Notes under the pieces: generated by a model | The model's database searches: none | Told to the model about the DNA's origin: nothing | What the model saw: only the letters and a program-made list of their open reading frames with translations | Source: an uncultured Pseudomonadota bacterium | Lineage (GTDB): Bacteria > Pseudomonadota > Gammaproteobacteria > Methylococcales > Methylomonadaceae | Direction: 5' to 3' | Assembly (NCBI GenBank): GCA_903902945.1 | Contig: CAIUWU010000306.1 | Location: 1-25,702, forward strand | DNA: 25,702 nt | Shown here: positions 6,546 through 15,600 of the stretch, one piece after another | How positions within the stretch are numbered: the stretch's first letter is position 1 | Layout: each line of letters opens with the position of its first letter | Position numbers and translations under genes: made by a program

Positions 6546-8376
6546 GACTGGCGGTTTAGTCCGCAGTTTGCTGGTCAGCTGGATTGTGCTGCTGGCACAG
6601 CCGTTACAGGCAGGACAAACGCCCTACCGGTTGCCCGTCATCGGCAAGGCCGGTGACGGACAGGTGCTGAGCGTTGATCATCAGTCGCAACAGCTGCATC
6701 AGCTGATGGGCGACAAGCTGGTGTTGCTGAGTTTTATTTATGCCAGTTGCAGTGATATCAATGGCTGTCCGCTGGCGACCCAGGTGTTGCACAAAATCAG
6801 CCGGCAGCTGCAAAAACGCCCTGAGCTGGCCGGTCGGGTGCGCTTGCTGACGGTTAGTTTCAATCCGGTACACGATACCCCCGATAAGATGCGGGTGTAT
6901 GGTCAGGGTCTCAATGATGCCGGTCTGGACTGGCAGTTTCTGACCACCGCCTCCGAGCGGCAGTTACAGCCTTTACTGGAGGGCTATCCGCAAAACGTCG
7001 AAAAAATCTACGATGACCAAGGCCGTTTTACCGGTACCTTTTCGCATCTATTACGGGTGTATCTGATCGATACCGATCGACAGATTCGTAACATCTACAG
7101 TGTCGATTTTCTCAAGCCGGATATCTTGATCGCAGATATCGAGACTTTGCTGAACGACAGAGAATCGTCAAAGCCGCAAATCACCGCTAGCGAGGCGGTG
7201 TTTTACCGTCCCGGTGATGACAAGCAGGGCTATCAGCAGCCCGCCTATCAGACTCATTCGCTAGCGCTGGAACAACGGCAGGGTCAGGCCGCCAGGCTGA
7301 TCGATTTTGCCCGCAAACCGCCGCTGGGTTTGCCTGTCTTGCCGGTGTCGGTGCTGAATTTGCTGAGCGCAGATAAAATCGAACTGGGCCGGCGGCTGTT
7401 TTATGACCGCCGGCTGTCGCTTAACGGCACTTTTTCCTGTGCGATGTGTCATATCCCCGAACAGGGATTTACCAGCAATGAAATGGCAACCGCTGTCGGT
7501 GTCGAAGGGCGCAGTGTGCGTCGTAACACGCCATCACTCTATAACGTGGCTTACGCGCAGTTGCTGTTTCATGATGGCCGCGAAAATAGCCTGGAACAGC
7601 AGGTGTGGGGGCCGTTGCTGGCCAGTAATGAAATGGCTAATCCCTCAATAGGCAATCTGCTTGACCGCATCAATGCGATCGCCGATTACCGGCAGCGTTT
7701 CCGGCGCGTGTTTCGGCAGCCGGCCAATATGCTGAATATCGGTCAGGCGCTGGCCAGTTATCAGCGCAGTCTGAATTCCGCCGATTCGGCCTTTGATCGC
7801 TGGTATTACGCCAAACAGACCGATGCATTGTCGCCTGATGCCCAGCAGGGCTTCGCGCTGTTTACCGGCAAAGCCGGTTGCCAGAGCTGTCATCAGCTTG
7901 GCAAAGACAGTGCCTTGTTTACCGATCAGCAACGGCATAACACCGGCGTCGGGTACGCGGCGGCGATGTTAAAACCGCAAGGCCAGCAGCAATTGCAACT
8001 GGCGCCGGGAGTGGCGATTGCCGTGGATCGGCAGCTGTTGCAGGCGGTGGCCGAACCGGTCGTCAATGATCTGGGCTTTTATGAAGTCAGTCAACAGCCT
8101 GCTGATCGCTGGGCCTACAAAACCCCGTCATTACGCAATGTGGCGTTAACGGCACCGTATATGCACAACGGCTCGCTGGCGACGTTGGAAGCAGTGGTGC
8201 GATTCTATAACCAGGGCGGCGTCAATAATGAAAATCTGTCGCCGCTGATCAAACCACTACGATTGTCAGAAACGGAAATCAGGCAGCTGGTGGTTTTTTT
8301 ACAGTCGCTGACCGGCAGCAACGTGGCGACTCTGGTCAGTGATGGTTTTGCTGCCCCGGTCGGTGAGCGACAGTAG
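6520..8376 (+). CDS. Exported SCO1-type domain fused to a di-haem cytochrome c peroxidase (MauG/CcpA family)
   Basis: The protein (618 residues from GTG 6520, or 617 from GTG 6523) starts with a signal peptide-like helix (about 13-31, ending LQAGQ). Residues about 35-215 form a SCO1/SenC thioredoxin-like domain. Its metal-binding cysteines C77 and C83 sit in a CX5CP spacing, and H176 is in GTFSHLLRVYLID. Residues about 255-605 form a di-haem peroxidase with haem sites CAMCH (307-311) and CQSCH (454-458), RRLFYDRRLS before the first haem, HDGR (351-354) and a late PYMHNGSLATLEAVVRFY segment. The start is chosen from the strong GAGGGGG site at 6508-6514. A longer frame from 6487 would spoil the signal peptide. 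SCO proteins handle copper or thiols in cytochrome oxidase assembly, and the peroxidase part reduces peroxide or oxidises a protein target. The combined role is not known. Confidence 0.85.
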   Translation: MVFGSLNNKTGGLVRSLLVSWIVLLAQPLQAGQTPYRLPVIGKAGDGQVLSVDHQSQQLHQLMGDKLVLLSFIYASCSDINGCPLATQVLHKISRQLQKRPELAGRVRLLTVSFNPVHDTPDKMRVYGQGLNDAGLDWQFLTTASERQLQPLLEGYPQNVEKIYDDQGRFTGTFSHLLRVYLIDTDRQIRNIYSVDFLKPDILIADIETLLNDRESSKPQITASEAVFYRPGDDKQGYQQPAYQTHSLALEQRQGQAARLIDFARKPPLGLPVLPVSVLNLLSADKIELGRRLFYDRRLSLNGTFSCAMCHIPEQGFTSNEMATAVGVEGRSVRRNTPSLYNVAYAQLLFHDGRENSLEQQVWGPLLASNEMANPSIGNLLDRINAIADYRQRFRRVFRQPANMLNIGQALASYQRSLNSADSAFDRWYYAKQTDALSPDAQQGFALFTGKAGCQSCHQLGKDSALFTDQQRHNTGVGYAAAMLKPQGQQQLQLAPGVAIAVDRQLLQAVAEPVVNDLGFYEVSQQPADRWAYKTPSLRNVALTAPYMHNGSLATLEAVVRFYNQGGVNNENLSPLIKPLRLSETEIRQLVVFLQSLTGSNVATLVSDGFAAPVGERQ

Positions 8377-8377
8377 T

Positions 8378-8403
8378 CAGGGTTGCCGGTCCGGGCAACC
8401 CTG
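8378..8403. terminator. Bidirectional hairpin between convergent genes
   Basis: CAGGGTTGCC (8378-8387) pairs perfectly with GGCAACCCTG (8394-8403) around a 6-base loop. It fills most of the 39-base gap between the stops of the SCO–peroxidase gene and the Gfo/Idh/MocA gene. There is no T run on either side, so termination strength is uncertain. Confidence 0.6.
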
Positions 8404-8415
8404 GTGCACGATGGC

Positions 8416-9426
8416 TTATAAACGAATGGTCTGGCCCTGTTTTGCCGATTGCAGGGCGGCGTTGATAACGATGCAGTTGTCACGGGCATCGGCCAGCGAT
8501 AACGCCGGTGGCTGACCGCTGAGCACGCTGTGGCTGAAATGGGCTATTTCCAGCTCGAAATGGTTACTGGCCGGTAGTCGCTGTTCGTGCTGCTGACCGT
8601 CTTCACTCCACCAGGAAATCACCGGAATATCGCCCGGTAACTGCCAGACGGTATGACATTTAAGGCCGCCCTTGGTGCCGATGATTTCATATTCACAACG
8701 GCGGGCGCGGCTGAAGCTGAAATCAAACTGGGCAAACCGGCCGTCGCCGAAATCCAGTACGCCACTGCTAGCGATGTCGGCACCGCTGTCGGTAAATTGC
8801 GCCATGCAGCTGACCGCTTGCGGCAGCTGGTCAAAAAATAGCCGCAGCGAATGGATGGCATAACAGCCTATATCCCACATCGCGCCGCCGCCGTTATCGC
8901 AGCTTTCCGCCAGCCGGTACATGCGTGCCGGCCGCATCATGAACGAATAGCTGGCACGTACCGAGCGGATTTCGCCAATCGCACCTGACTGGATAATTTC
9001 CAAAACCCGGGCATGCTGGGGATGGAAACGGTACATAAAGCCTTCCATCACCGTTACTTGCTGTTGCCGGGCCGCAGCTTCGATGGCATCAATATCGGCC
9101 ACTGTCAGCGCCATCGGCTTTTCACACAGCACATGTTTACCGGCGGCAATTGCTTTGAGCGCCCATTCGGCGTGTTCATGATTGGCCATTGGTAGATAAA
9201 CTGCGTTCAACTTGGGGTGATGCAATAAGGCCTCCAGATCATCCAGTGCTTCAATCTGCGGATAACAGGGCGCGTATTTGTGCAGGGTTTCGGCCGCCGC
9301 GCCGGGGCGACGACTGGCTATTGCCACCAGCTCGGCGTTTTCGCTGGCCAGAATCGCCGGTAACAGACGTTCATTGATACGGGCGGCGCCCAGAATTCCC
9401 CAGGCTAGTTTTGAGGTATTCATCAT
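8416..9426 (-). CDS. Gfo/Idh/MocA family NAD(P)-dependent oxidoreductase
   Basis: The 336-residue protein has a Rossmann nucleotide-binding segment (GILGAARI, 10-17) and the family's catalytic EKP motif (HVLCEKPMALT, EKP at 102-104), followed by the C-terminal alpha/beta domain with GGGAMWDIGCYAIH. It most resembles the dihydrodiol dehydrogenase/glucose-fructose oxidoreductase-like branch. Members oxidise or reduce sugars, inositols or related alcohols. The substrate cannot be read from the sequence. The frame is open to 9483, but ATG 9426 is preferred because it overlaps the TGA of the upstream small gene (ATGA), indicating coupled translation. A second ATG directly follows at 9423. There is no signal peptide, so it should be cytoplasmic. 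Confidence 0.88.
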   Translation of the reverse strand: MMNTSKLAWGILGAARINERLLPAILASENAELVAIASRRPGAAAETLHKYAPCYPQIEALDDLEALLHHPKLNAVYLPMANHEHAEWALKAIAAGKHVLCEKPMALTVADIDAIEAAARQQQVTVMEGFMYRFHPQHARVLEIIQSGAIGEIRSVRASYSFMMRPARMYRLAESCDNGGGAMWDIGCYAIHSLRLFFDQLPQAVSCMAQFTDSGADIASSGVLDFGDGRFAQFDFSFSRARRCEYEIIGTKGGLKCHTVWQLPGDIPVISWWSEDGQQHEQRLPASNHFELEIAHFSHSVLSGQPPALSLADARDNCIVINAALQSAKQGQTIRL

Positions 9427-9734
9427 TGGGCGGGGCTTTGTTTTTGTAATTCGGCTTGATGCTGGCGACGCATCTCTTCCCATTTGGCTGCCTGTTCAGG
9501 GCTGAGCAGTGCGGTGACTTTGTCGTGCGATTCTTTATGAATGGCGGCAAATTTTTCGTGCTGAGCTTTGAAGATTTCATCGATCCGGTTTTTTTGTTCC
9601 GGGCTGAGCTGCAGCACCTGAGCCAGATGGTCGAGTTTGTGCGAAGCCGGTGTTTCGTAGCGGTTGTCGCTGGCGGCCTGAACGACGCTGGTCAGAACAG
9701 ACAAACAAAGCAGGGTAATCAGTTTAGGTTTCAT
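9423..9734 (-). CDS. Small exported Spy/CpxP-like (LTxxQ-type) protein
   Basis: The 103-residue product has a clean signal peptide (about 1-20, KLITLLCLSVLTSVVQA). The mature part is short, all-helical and charged, with two LSPEQ motifs (about 43-47 and 77-81), the pattern of the Spy/CpxP-related periplasmic proteins. Those proteins act as chaperones or envelope-stress and metal sensors. The function here is inferred from that resemblance only. GAGGA lies seven bases before the ATG. It starts 18 bases after apaH and its stop overlaps the start of the oxidoreductase gene, so it sits inside the apaG–apaH operon. Confidence 0.7.
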   Translation of the reverse strand: MKPKLITLLCLSVLTSVVQAASDNRYETPASHKLDHLAQVLQLSPEQKNRIDEIFKAQHEKFAAIHKESHDKVTALLSPEQAAKWEEMRRQHQAELQKQSPAQ

Positions 9735-9752
9735 CGGGGAGTCCTCAAGAAA

Positions 9753-10571
9753 TTAGGGTTTTTGCTGGCAGGGGCAATCAATATCAATCCGGCGTAAGTC
9801 GGCGTCGAGACTGAGTGCGGTTAAACGGCCACCCCATAAACAGCCGGTATCAATCGAGTAGCAGTTATAGCCCTGATAAAAACCGAGTGTCGACCAGTGG
9901 CCGAAAATAATTTTCATATCCAGGCTCTTGCGGCCCGGCACCGCATACCAGGGAATCAGGTGTGCAGGCTGGCTGCCCGGCGGGCCTTTCTGACCGAAAT
10001 CCAGAACGCCTTCGGCCGTGCAATAGCGCAGACGGGTAAAGCAGTTCACCGCAAAACGCAGCTGTTCGGTCTTGGCCAGGTCGTCATGCCAGAGATTGGG
10101 TTTATTGCCGTACATAGAACGGAAAAAGCGCGGGTGATCGGCGCTGCGCATCGCCTGTTCAACCAGTCGCGCCATATGCAGCGTCTGGGAAAAATCCCAT
10201 TGCGGCGGCAGGCCGGCGTGCAGCATCGAAAAGCCTAGGTCATGATGAAACAGTGGCTGATGTCGCAGCCAGTCGATCAGTTCATCGCAATCACTGGCGC
10301 GCAGAATCGGCGTTAAGGTGTCTTTTTTGCCGGTTTTACCCAGCGATACCACAGTGGCGATCAGATGCATGTCGTGATTACCCAGCACCGAAACCGCCGC
10401 ATCGCCCAGGCCTTTGATAAAACGCAGGGTTTCCAGTGACTTGGGGCCACGATTGACCAGATCGCCGGCTATCCACAAGGTATCCCGGGCAGGATCGAAA
10501 GCCAGTTTATCCAGCAGGCGCCGGAATTGGTCATAACAGCCCTGAATGTCACCAATTGCGTAAGTAGTCAT
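9753..10571 (-). CDS. apaH: Bis(5'-nucleosyl)-tetraphosphatase, symmetrical (ApaH)
   Basis: ApaH is a cytoplasmic metallophosphatase that splits Ap4A symmetrically into two ADP and can remove Np4 caps from RNA. The 272 residues match the family length. The phosphoprotein-phosphatase metal motifs are GDIQG (7-11), GDLVNRG (36-42) and GNHD (64-67), with later histidines in MLHAG and FGHW. The start codon shares one base with the apaG stop (TGATG), so the two are translationally coupled, as in other gammaproteobacteria. Confidence 0.97.
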   Translation of the reverse strand: MTTYAIGDIQGCYDQFRRLLDKLAFDPARDTLWIAGDLVNRGPKSLETLRFIKGLGDAAVSVLGNHDMHLIATVVSLGKTGKKDTLTPILRASDCDELIDWLRHQPLFHHDLGFSMLHAGLPPQWDFSQTLHMARLVEQAMRSADHPRFFRSMYGNKPNLWHDDLAKTEQLRFAVNCFTRLRYCTAEGVLDFGQKGPPGSQPAHLIPWYAVPGRKSLDMKIIFGHWSTLGFYQGYNCYSIDTGCLWGGRLTALSLDADLRRIDIDCPCQQKP

Positions 10572-10948
10572 CAGTGTAAGGTACGGGGAATCGATAAAGT
10601 GAAACGGGGAATGAAGGCCTCAAATTGATCGCCGTGATCAGACAGCATCTGATATTTGCCCTGCATCACGCCAACCGGCGTTTCCAGCACGGCACCGCTG
10701 GTATAGCGGAAGCTGTCGCCGGGATTAAGGTGCGGATGTTCACCGACAACCCCTTCCCCATTCACTTCCTGAACTTTACCGTTGGCATCGGTAATCAGCC
10801 AGTGCCGGGTCAGCAGTTTTGCTGGACTGCTGCCCACATTGGTGATGGTAATGGTATAGGCGAACACATAACGATTCTGCTCAGGCACGGACTGAGCCTC
10901 GATGTAATAGGGTGTTGCTTCAACTAAAATTTTGTTTTTTTCGCTCAT
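10571..10948 (-). CDS. apaG: ApaG protein
   Basis: The protein has 125 residues, the usual length for this small fibronectin type III-like beta-sandwich protein. Conserved segments include RYVFAYTITITN, LLTRHWLITDANGKVQEVNGEGVVGEHP and the PVGVMQGKYQM strand. Its biochemical role is not settled; it is linked to ApaH and, in some species, to cobalt resistance or magnesium efflux. It is the first gene of the minus-strand apaG–apaH unit and diverges from mpl over 123 bases. ksgA, which often lies upstream, is not here. Confidence 0.95.
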   Translation of the reverse strand: MSEKNKILVEATPYYIEAQSVPEQNRYVFAYTITITNVGSSPAKLLTRHWLITDANGKVQEVNGEGVVGEHPHLNPGDSFRYTSGAVLETPVGVMQGKYQMLSDHGDQFEAFIPRFTLSIPRTLH

Positions 10949-11071
10949 TGATAGATCATGTCAAACCGTCTGGCGATTATTTCTACCTAACTCATCCTCA
11001 AAAGGCAAGCAGTCGCGCTTGGCCGGGGTCCAAGGCTACCAGACTTTTCGGATAATGAAACTCTACACAAC

Positions 11072-12442
11072 ATGACAACACAGCAGACTTCTTTACACAT
11101 TCATATTCTCGGTATTTGCGGCACTTTTATGGGCGGACTGGCTTTGATCGCCAGAGAGCTGGGTTACACCGTTAGTGGTTCTGATCAGAATGTCTACCCG
11201 CCCATGAGTACTCAGCTGGAACAGCAGGGTATTCAGTTGATGAACGGTTATAAAGCCGAGAATCTGGATTGCAAGCCGGATCTGGTGGTGATTGGTAATG
11301 CAATGTCGCGCGGCAATCCCGAAGTGGAAGCGGTACTGAATCGGGGTATTCCCTATATTTCCGGTCCGCAATGGCTGGCGGAGCATGTGTTGCAACAACG
11401 CTGGGTGCTGGCAGTGGCCGGGACTCACGGTAAAACCACCACTACCAGCATGTTGTCCTGGATACTGGAATTTAACGGTTTCAAGCCGGGCTTTCTGATT
11501 GGCGGCATTCCGCTTAATTTCGGCATCTCGGCCCGGCTGGGAGAATCGGATTTTTTTGTGATCGAAGCCGATGAATATGACTGTGCCTTTTTCGACAAGC
11601 GCTCAAAGTTTGTGCATTACCGGCCCAGAACCGCGATTCTGAATAATCTCGAATACGATCATGCCGATATTTTTGAGAATCTTGATGCCATAAAAAAACA
11701 GTTTCACCATCTGGTGCGTACCGTGCCGGGTGAGGGTCTGATTATCGCACCTGACAGCGAACAGCATGTCAGTGAAGTGCTAGAGATGGGTTGCTGGACA
11801 CCGGTGGTGAGAACCGCGATTAACGCGCCGGCGGACTGGCAGGCTGAATTATTAACCGCCGATGGCAGTCAGTTTAGCGTTAGTCATGGCGGTGAACTGC
11901 AAGGTACGGTCAGCTGGCGTTTGAGCGGTCAGCATAATGTTTACAACGCATTGTCGGCAATTGCCGCAGCACGCCATGTCGGCATTGCAGGCAGCGCCGC
12001 CATTGAAGCCTTGCACAGCTTTGAAAATGTCAAACGCCGTATGGAAGTCATTATCAGCCGCAACGGCATTACGGTTTATGACGATTTTGCCCATCATCCG
12101 ACCGCTATCAAAACCACGCTCGATGGTTTACGCAAACAGGTCGGCGCACAAAAAATTCTGGCGATAGTCGAACCGCGCTCCAATACCATGCGTCTGGGGG
12201 TGCATACCGAATCGCTGGCTGCTTCGCTGGCGCAGGCTGATCAGGCGATTATTTATCAGCCCGACAATCTGGGTTGGGATCTGAGCCAGTTGCTGGCTTA
12301 TGCCAATAATATTGAAATCGTCGATAGTCTGGATGCCATCATCGAACGGATCAAAGCGGAAGTCGGTCAGGATAGTCATGTGCTGCTGATGAGTAATGGC
12401 AGTTTTGGCGGCATTTACCAACGCTTGCAGCAAGCCCTTTAG
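11072..12442 (+). CDS. mpl: UDP-N-acetylmuramate:L-alanyl-gamma-D-glutamyl-meso-diaminopimelate ligase
   Basis: Mpl re-attaches the recycled murein tripeptide to UDP-MurNAc in the cytoplasm, using ATP. The 456-residue protein is a Mur ligase. It has an N-terminal Rossmann-like domain starting HIHILGICGTFMGGLA, the ATP-binding loop GTHGKTT (117-123), the central-domain segment VIEADEYDCAFFDKRSKF and the C-terminal YDDFAHHPTAI and EPRSNTMR motifs. The GICGTFMGG N terminus and EADEYD separate Mpl from MurC, which normally starts with a GIGG motif. It is a single gene diverging from apaG. A GATAAT box (11051-11056) could be a -10 element but has no good -35 partner. No Shine-Dalgarno sequence is obvious. 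Confidence 0.96.
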   Translation: MTTQQTSLHIHILGICGTFMGGLALIARELGYTVSGSDQNVYPPMSTQLEQQGIQLMNGYKAENLDCKPDLVVIGNAMSRGNPEVEAVLNRGIPYISGPQWLAEHVLQQRWVLAVAGTHGKTTTTSMLSWILEFNGFKPGFLIGGIPLNFGISARLGESDFFVIEADEYDCAFFDKRSKFVHYRPRTAILNNLEYDHADIFENLDAIKKQFHHLVRTVPGEGLIIAPDSEQHVSEVLEMGCWTPVVRTAINAPADWQAELLTADGSQFSVSHGGELQGTVSWRLSGQHNVYNALSAIAAARHVGIAGSAAIEALHSFENVKRRMEVIISRNGITVYDDFAHHPTAIKTTLDGLRKQVGAQKILAIVEPRSNTMRLGVHTESLAASLAQADQAIIYQPDNLGWDLSQLLAYANNIEIVDSLDAIIERIKAEVGQDSHVLLMSNGSFGGIYQRLQQAL

Positions 12443-12631
12443 GCAACGCCCCCAAAGCCCCCAATCGCACCAAAACCCCAGCTGAAACCATAGTCTTGAC
12501 CACCGCCTATGCCGCGCCGGGCATCCGGATCTGAGACCTGAACTTGCCCGAATGGGCAGCGGCAGGGATGCCGCTAGAGGGTCAGGAAGCCCCTTCTGCC
12601 AGCCCCGGGTTCAGGCCTGGCAGCGCACAAA
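12443..12631. repeat. Tandem GC-rich hairpins between convergent mpl and czcA
   Basis: This 189-base non-coding stretch carries three inverted repeats in a row: TGCCC/GGGCA (12545-12558, loop GAAT), AGCGGCA/TGCCGCT (12558-12575, loop GGGA) and CTGCCAG/CTGGCAG (12596-12623). The first two share one base. The third lies nine bases beyond the czcA stop. No T run follows any of them. The cluster may be a bidirectional terminator or a copy of a dispersed extragenic palindromic repeat. The mpl-proximal part (12443-12540) is C-rich with nothing recognisable. Confidence 0.55.
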
Positions 12632-15600
12632 TTAATGGCCTCTTTTGGATTCCACCAGCCAATATAACAAGGGCAACACCAGCAAAGTGAGGGTAGTGCT
12701 TGATATCAGTCCGCCGATCACCACGGTTGCCAACGGTTTCTGGACTTCGGCGCCCGCACCGGTAGCGATAGCCATCGGCACAAACCCCAGCGCCGCTACC
12801 AGCGCGGTCATCATCACCGGCCTTAAGCGCGACACCGCGCCCTGGACAATGGCCTGTTTCAAGGGGATGCCGTTCTCGATCAGCTGATTGATAAAACTGA
12901 CCATTACCAAACCATTCAGCACGGCCACCCCGGATAAAGCGATAAAACCTACTGCCGAGGTAATCGAAAAAGCCATATCTCTCAGCAACAAGGCTAGCAC
13001 CCCGCCGACCAGCGCAAACGGAATCCCGCTGAAAATCAGCACCGCATGGCGCAGGGTTTTGAAGGCACTGAACAGCAAAAAGAAAATCATCACAAAACAG
13101 ACCGGCACCACGAGCATCAGTCGCTGCTTGGCCTTGACCAGATTTTCAAACTGACCGCCCCAGCCCAGCCAGTAACCGGCAGGCAGCTTTAATTCTTGAT
13201 CCAGCTTGGTTTTTGCTTCCATAACAAAAGAGCCGATATCCCGATTGCGGACATTGGTCTGCACGATCACCAGGCGCTTACCATTTTCGCGGCTAACCTG
13301 ATTCTGGCCCTCAGTGAGATCAATTTTGGCAATCTCGGCTAACGGTAAAAACAAGGTCGGCTGGCCGGCGTGATGCGGCGGTAACGGCACCGGCAAACGT
13401 TTCAAGGCATCCAGATCGGTACGCTGGGTTTCCGGCAGCCTGACTTGCAGCGGGAAGCGGCGGTCGCCTTCAAACACGATGCCCGACTCCCGGCCGCCAA
13501 TCGCTATCGCGACTACATCCTGCACATCGGTAATGTCCAGACCGTAACGCGCTATCGCCGCCCGATCAATATTGATGCTCAACACCGGCAAGCCATCGGT
13601 TTGCTCAACCTTGACATCTTCGGCACCGGGAATCGATTCCAGAATTGCGCTGACTTGCTGCGCCAGGGGCTCCAGCACCGGAAATTCATCGCCGTAGATT
13701 TTCACTGCCACATCACTGCGCACACCAGCGATCAGTTCATTGAAACGCATCTGAATCGGTTGGGTAAATTCATACAGATTACCCGGCAACTGTTCCAGTT
13801 GCGCGGCCATTTCACTGATCAGCTCGGATTTGGATTTAGAGCTGTCCGGCCATTCCTGTTCGGGCCTGAGCATGACAAACGTATCGGTTGCATTGGGCGG
13901 CATCGGGTCGGTAGCCATTTCGGCGGTACCGGTTTTGCTAAAGACATAAGCCACTTCCGGAAAAGCGCCCAGAGTCTTTTCAACTTGCGACTGCATCGCC
14001 AGCGACTCGCTCAGTCCGGTGCTGGGAATCCGTACCGCCTGCACCGCGATGTTTTTTTCATCCAGGGTTGGCACAAACTCCTGACCCAGCAACGGTGCTA
14101 ACAGTAAGGTCAGCAATAATAGCGAACCGGCTTTGATCAATACCGAGCGCGGGTTTTCCAGTGTATGGGTCAGCAACGGCACATAACGGGTTTTTAGTGT
14201 CTCGATGAAACGGCTCTCGGTTTCACGCATTTCACCATTGAAGGCCAGCGCCACCATTGCCGGGACAAAAGTCAGTGACAGAATGAAAGCCGACAGCAGC
14301 GCCAGAATCACCGTCATGGCCATCGGATGAAACATTTTGCCTTCGATGCCGGTCAGACTCAGAATCGGCAGATACACGGTGATAATAATCGCCTGACCAA
14401 ACACTGATGGCTGAATCACTTGTTTGGCGGCTTGCGCCACTTCTTCCAGGCGCTCCTGTAAACTCAGATTGCGGCCCAGCGCATGTTGCCGCTCCACCAG
14501 ATGCCGCAGACAGTTCTCGACGATAATCACCGCGCCATCGACGATCAGGCCAAAATCCAGCGCGCCCAGGCTCATCAAATTACCGCTGATTTCACCCTGC
14601 ACCATGCCGGTAGCGGTCATCAGCATCGACAACGGAATCACCGCCGCAGTAATCAGCGCGGCCCGTAAATTACCCAGCACCCAGAACAATACGCCAATTA
14701 CCAGCGCTGCACCTTCCAGCAGGTTTTTACGCACGGTATGAATCGTGGCGTCGACCAGGCTGGTGCGGTTCAGCACCGGTTTCAGCACCACATCGGGCGG
14801 TAACACTTTGTCAATGGTTTGCAAACGCTCATGCACCGCATCAGATACGGTACGGCTGTTTTCACCGATGCGCATTAGGGCGGTACCGATCACGGCTTCC
14901 CGGCCATTTTTGCTGGCGGCACCGCTGCGCAACTCACGACCGACCGCCACGTTGGCGACATCGCGGATATAAATCGGTGTGCCGTCACGGGTGCCGATCA
15001 CGATATTCTCCAGTTCGGCGGCATTCAGGATCCGGCCATCGGAACGCACCTGATAAGCTTCCCCCTGATTCTCGATATAGCCGGCGCCGATACTGGTGTT
15101 ATTGCGCGACAAAGCCCTGATCAGATCATCCAGTGTCAGGTTATAGGCCAGCAGGCGGCTGATATCGGGCTGAATATGATATTGCTTGGCATAACCGCCA
15201 ATCACATCAACTCCCGCTACGCCGGGTACGGTTTTTACTTGTGGTTTGACGATCCAGTCCTGCACGGTGCGCAAATAAGTCGCCAACTGATAATAGTCTT
15301 TCAGCGATTGGCCTTCCGGGGTTAAGTAACTGCCATCAGGTTGCCAGCCGGGGCGTCCGGCTTGCTGATCGGCCCCCTCACCAAGCGGATGAGCATATTC
15401 CACCGACCACATATAAATTTCCCCCAGACCGGTGGCAATCGGCCCCATCCGCACATCGACTGCGGGCGGCAGATTGGCTCTGGCATCGCCCAGGCGCTCG
15501 GCAACTTGCTGGCGGGCAAAATAAATATCGGTGCTGTCTTCAAAAATCGCCGTTACCTGGGCAAAGCCATTGCGCGACAAAGAGCGGGTATAACTGAGCC

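Noticed and set aside
9427..9483. Upstream extension of the Gfo/Idh/MocA gene
   Set aside because: It would overlap the previous gene by 61 bases and adds a basic tail before the Rossmann fold; the ATG at 9426 coupled to the upstream TGA fits better.
11018..11034. Short inverted repeat CTTGG/CCAAG before mpl
   Set aside because: A five-base stem in a GC-rich context is not enough to call a regulatory hairpin.
13445..14101. A 218-codon open frame on the plus strand
   Set aside because: It lies wholly antisense to czcA, which is supported over its full length by family motifs. It has no domain or ribosome binding site.
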